Of a stretch of DNA of 64,000 nt, positions 63,592 through 64,000 are shown piece after piece. Below the pieces are notes generated by a model. It worked only from the letters and a program-made list of their open reading frames with translations. It ran no database searches and was not told the origin of the DNA. The stretch covers positions 3,534,001 to 3,598,000 of the forward strand of contig QYRS01000002.1 of assembly GCA_006503535.1 (NCBI GenBank). The letters are read 5' to 3'. The number at the start of each line of letters is the position of its first letter. Positions within the stretch are counted from its first letter, which is position 1. Origin of the DNA: Arthrinium phaeospermum (Eukaryota > Ascomycota > Sordariomycetes > Amphisphaeriales > Apiosporaceae). A program made the position numbers and the translations under genes.

Positions 63592-64000
63592 ACCTGCCCT
63601 CAAGACAATCGGCCTCCACCGACTTCTTTCGACTTAACATGTCCACTCCCAATTGCACTTATCCCTTATTCGCGGTGAGAGGTGTACTCCTCGACAAATC
63701 CCACTTTGCGGGCGTATAGCCCTACATCTTAACAATGCCATCGTGGGTCTGGCATTTTGGTGGAGAAACGAGGACAGCATATCAGGAACGATGCTTTGAT
63801 TTCCCGACAAATACGAAAATGGAGGCATAAAAAAGGCAAACACATATGGCTCAGGTTGCTAGGACGCCATCTCTAGGTGGGCAAAATGCGTCATTGTGCA
63901 GCAGGTTTTTGGCACGCAATCTTTAATTCGCACGACTGTCTCGGTCCTTTTCACGCTCTGTGTATTTACTCGTCTTGCGATTTCTCTCCTCTTGCGGAGT
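63592..64000. other. 3' flank of the RRM gene
   Basis: This is the probable 3' untranslated region and downstream spacer to the window edge. No further gene is seen. Confidence 0.6.

Overview
The window looks like nuclear DNA from a filamentous ascomycete, most likely a sordariomycete. Genes carry short GT-AG introns of about 50-80 nt with CTAAC-type branch points and CT-rich leaders. The gene set includes an Msb2-type signalling mucin, and there is an AT-rich block with a repeat-induced point mutation (RIP) signature. Exon models were built by hand from splice signals, reading frame and family conservation. For all but one gene the exon sum is divisible by three with one clear model; the rhodopsin-like gene near the left edge has an unresolved 3' frame break.

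Left part (1-20 kb), all on the minus strand: a seven-helix fungal rhodopsin-like membrane protein (1045-2707); tubulin cofactor D (6130-9997); an eight-exon full-length ABCC/MRP-type transporter (10633-15722); and FKBP12 prolyl isomerase (19169-19964, six exons, one GC-AG intron). About 6.7 kb without a convincing gene follows.

Middle (26-42 kb): the msb2 homologue (26671-29970, +); an MFS anion:cation-symporter-like transporter with a long acidic N-terminus (31355-33432, +); a Ufo1-like F-box/propeller/UIM protein (33997-37562, +); and a membrane-anchored pepsin-fold protein with degenerate catalytic motifs and a long cytoplasmic tail (38749-41683, -).

The most striking structure is 43430-48208. 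It is a 4.78-kb block with 52-bp GC-rich terminal inverted repeats (51/52 identical) and a 9-bp target-site duplication, CAATACCAT. Its AT-rich core has no open frame of 60 codons and almost no CpA/TpG. I read it as a RIP-gutted DNA transposon whose ends stayed intact.

Right part (48-64 kb): a secreted, probably GPI-anchored, Ser/Thr-rich repetitive surface protein (50705-52875, +); the diflavin reductase Tah18 (56779-59562, -), with a 423-nt first intron holding degenerate tandem repeats; and an RRM-RG box-RRM protein of Sbp1 type (62262-63591, +).

The genes do not form an obvious cluster. Three encode surface proteins (mucin sensor, pepsin-like membrane protein, repetitive wall protein). 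Several others are housekeeping genes: TBCD, FKBP12, Tah18 and the RNA-binding protein.
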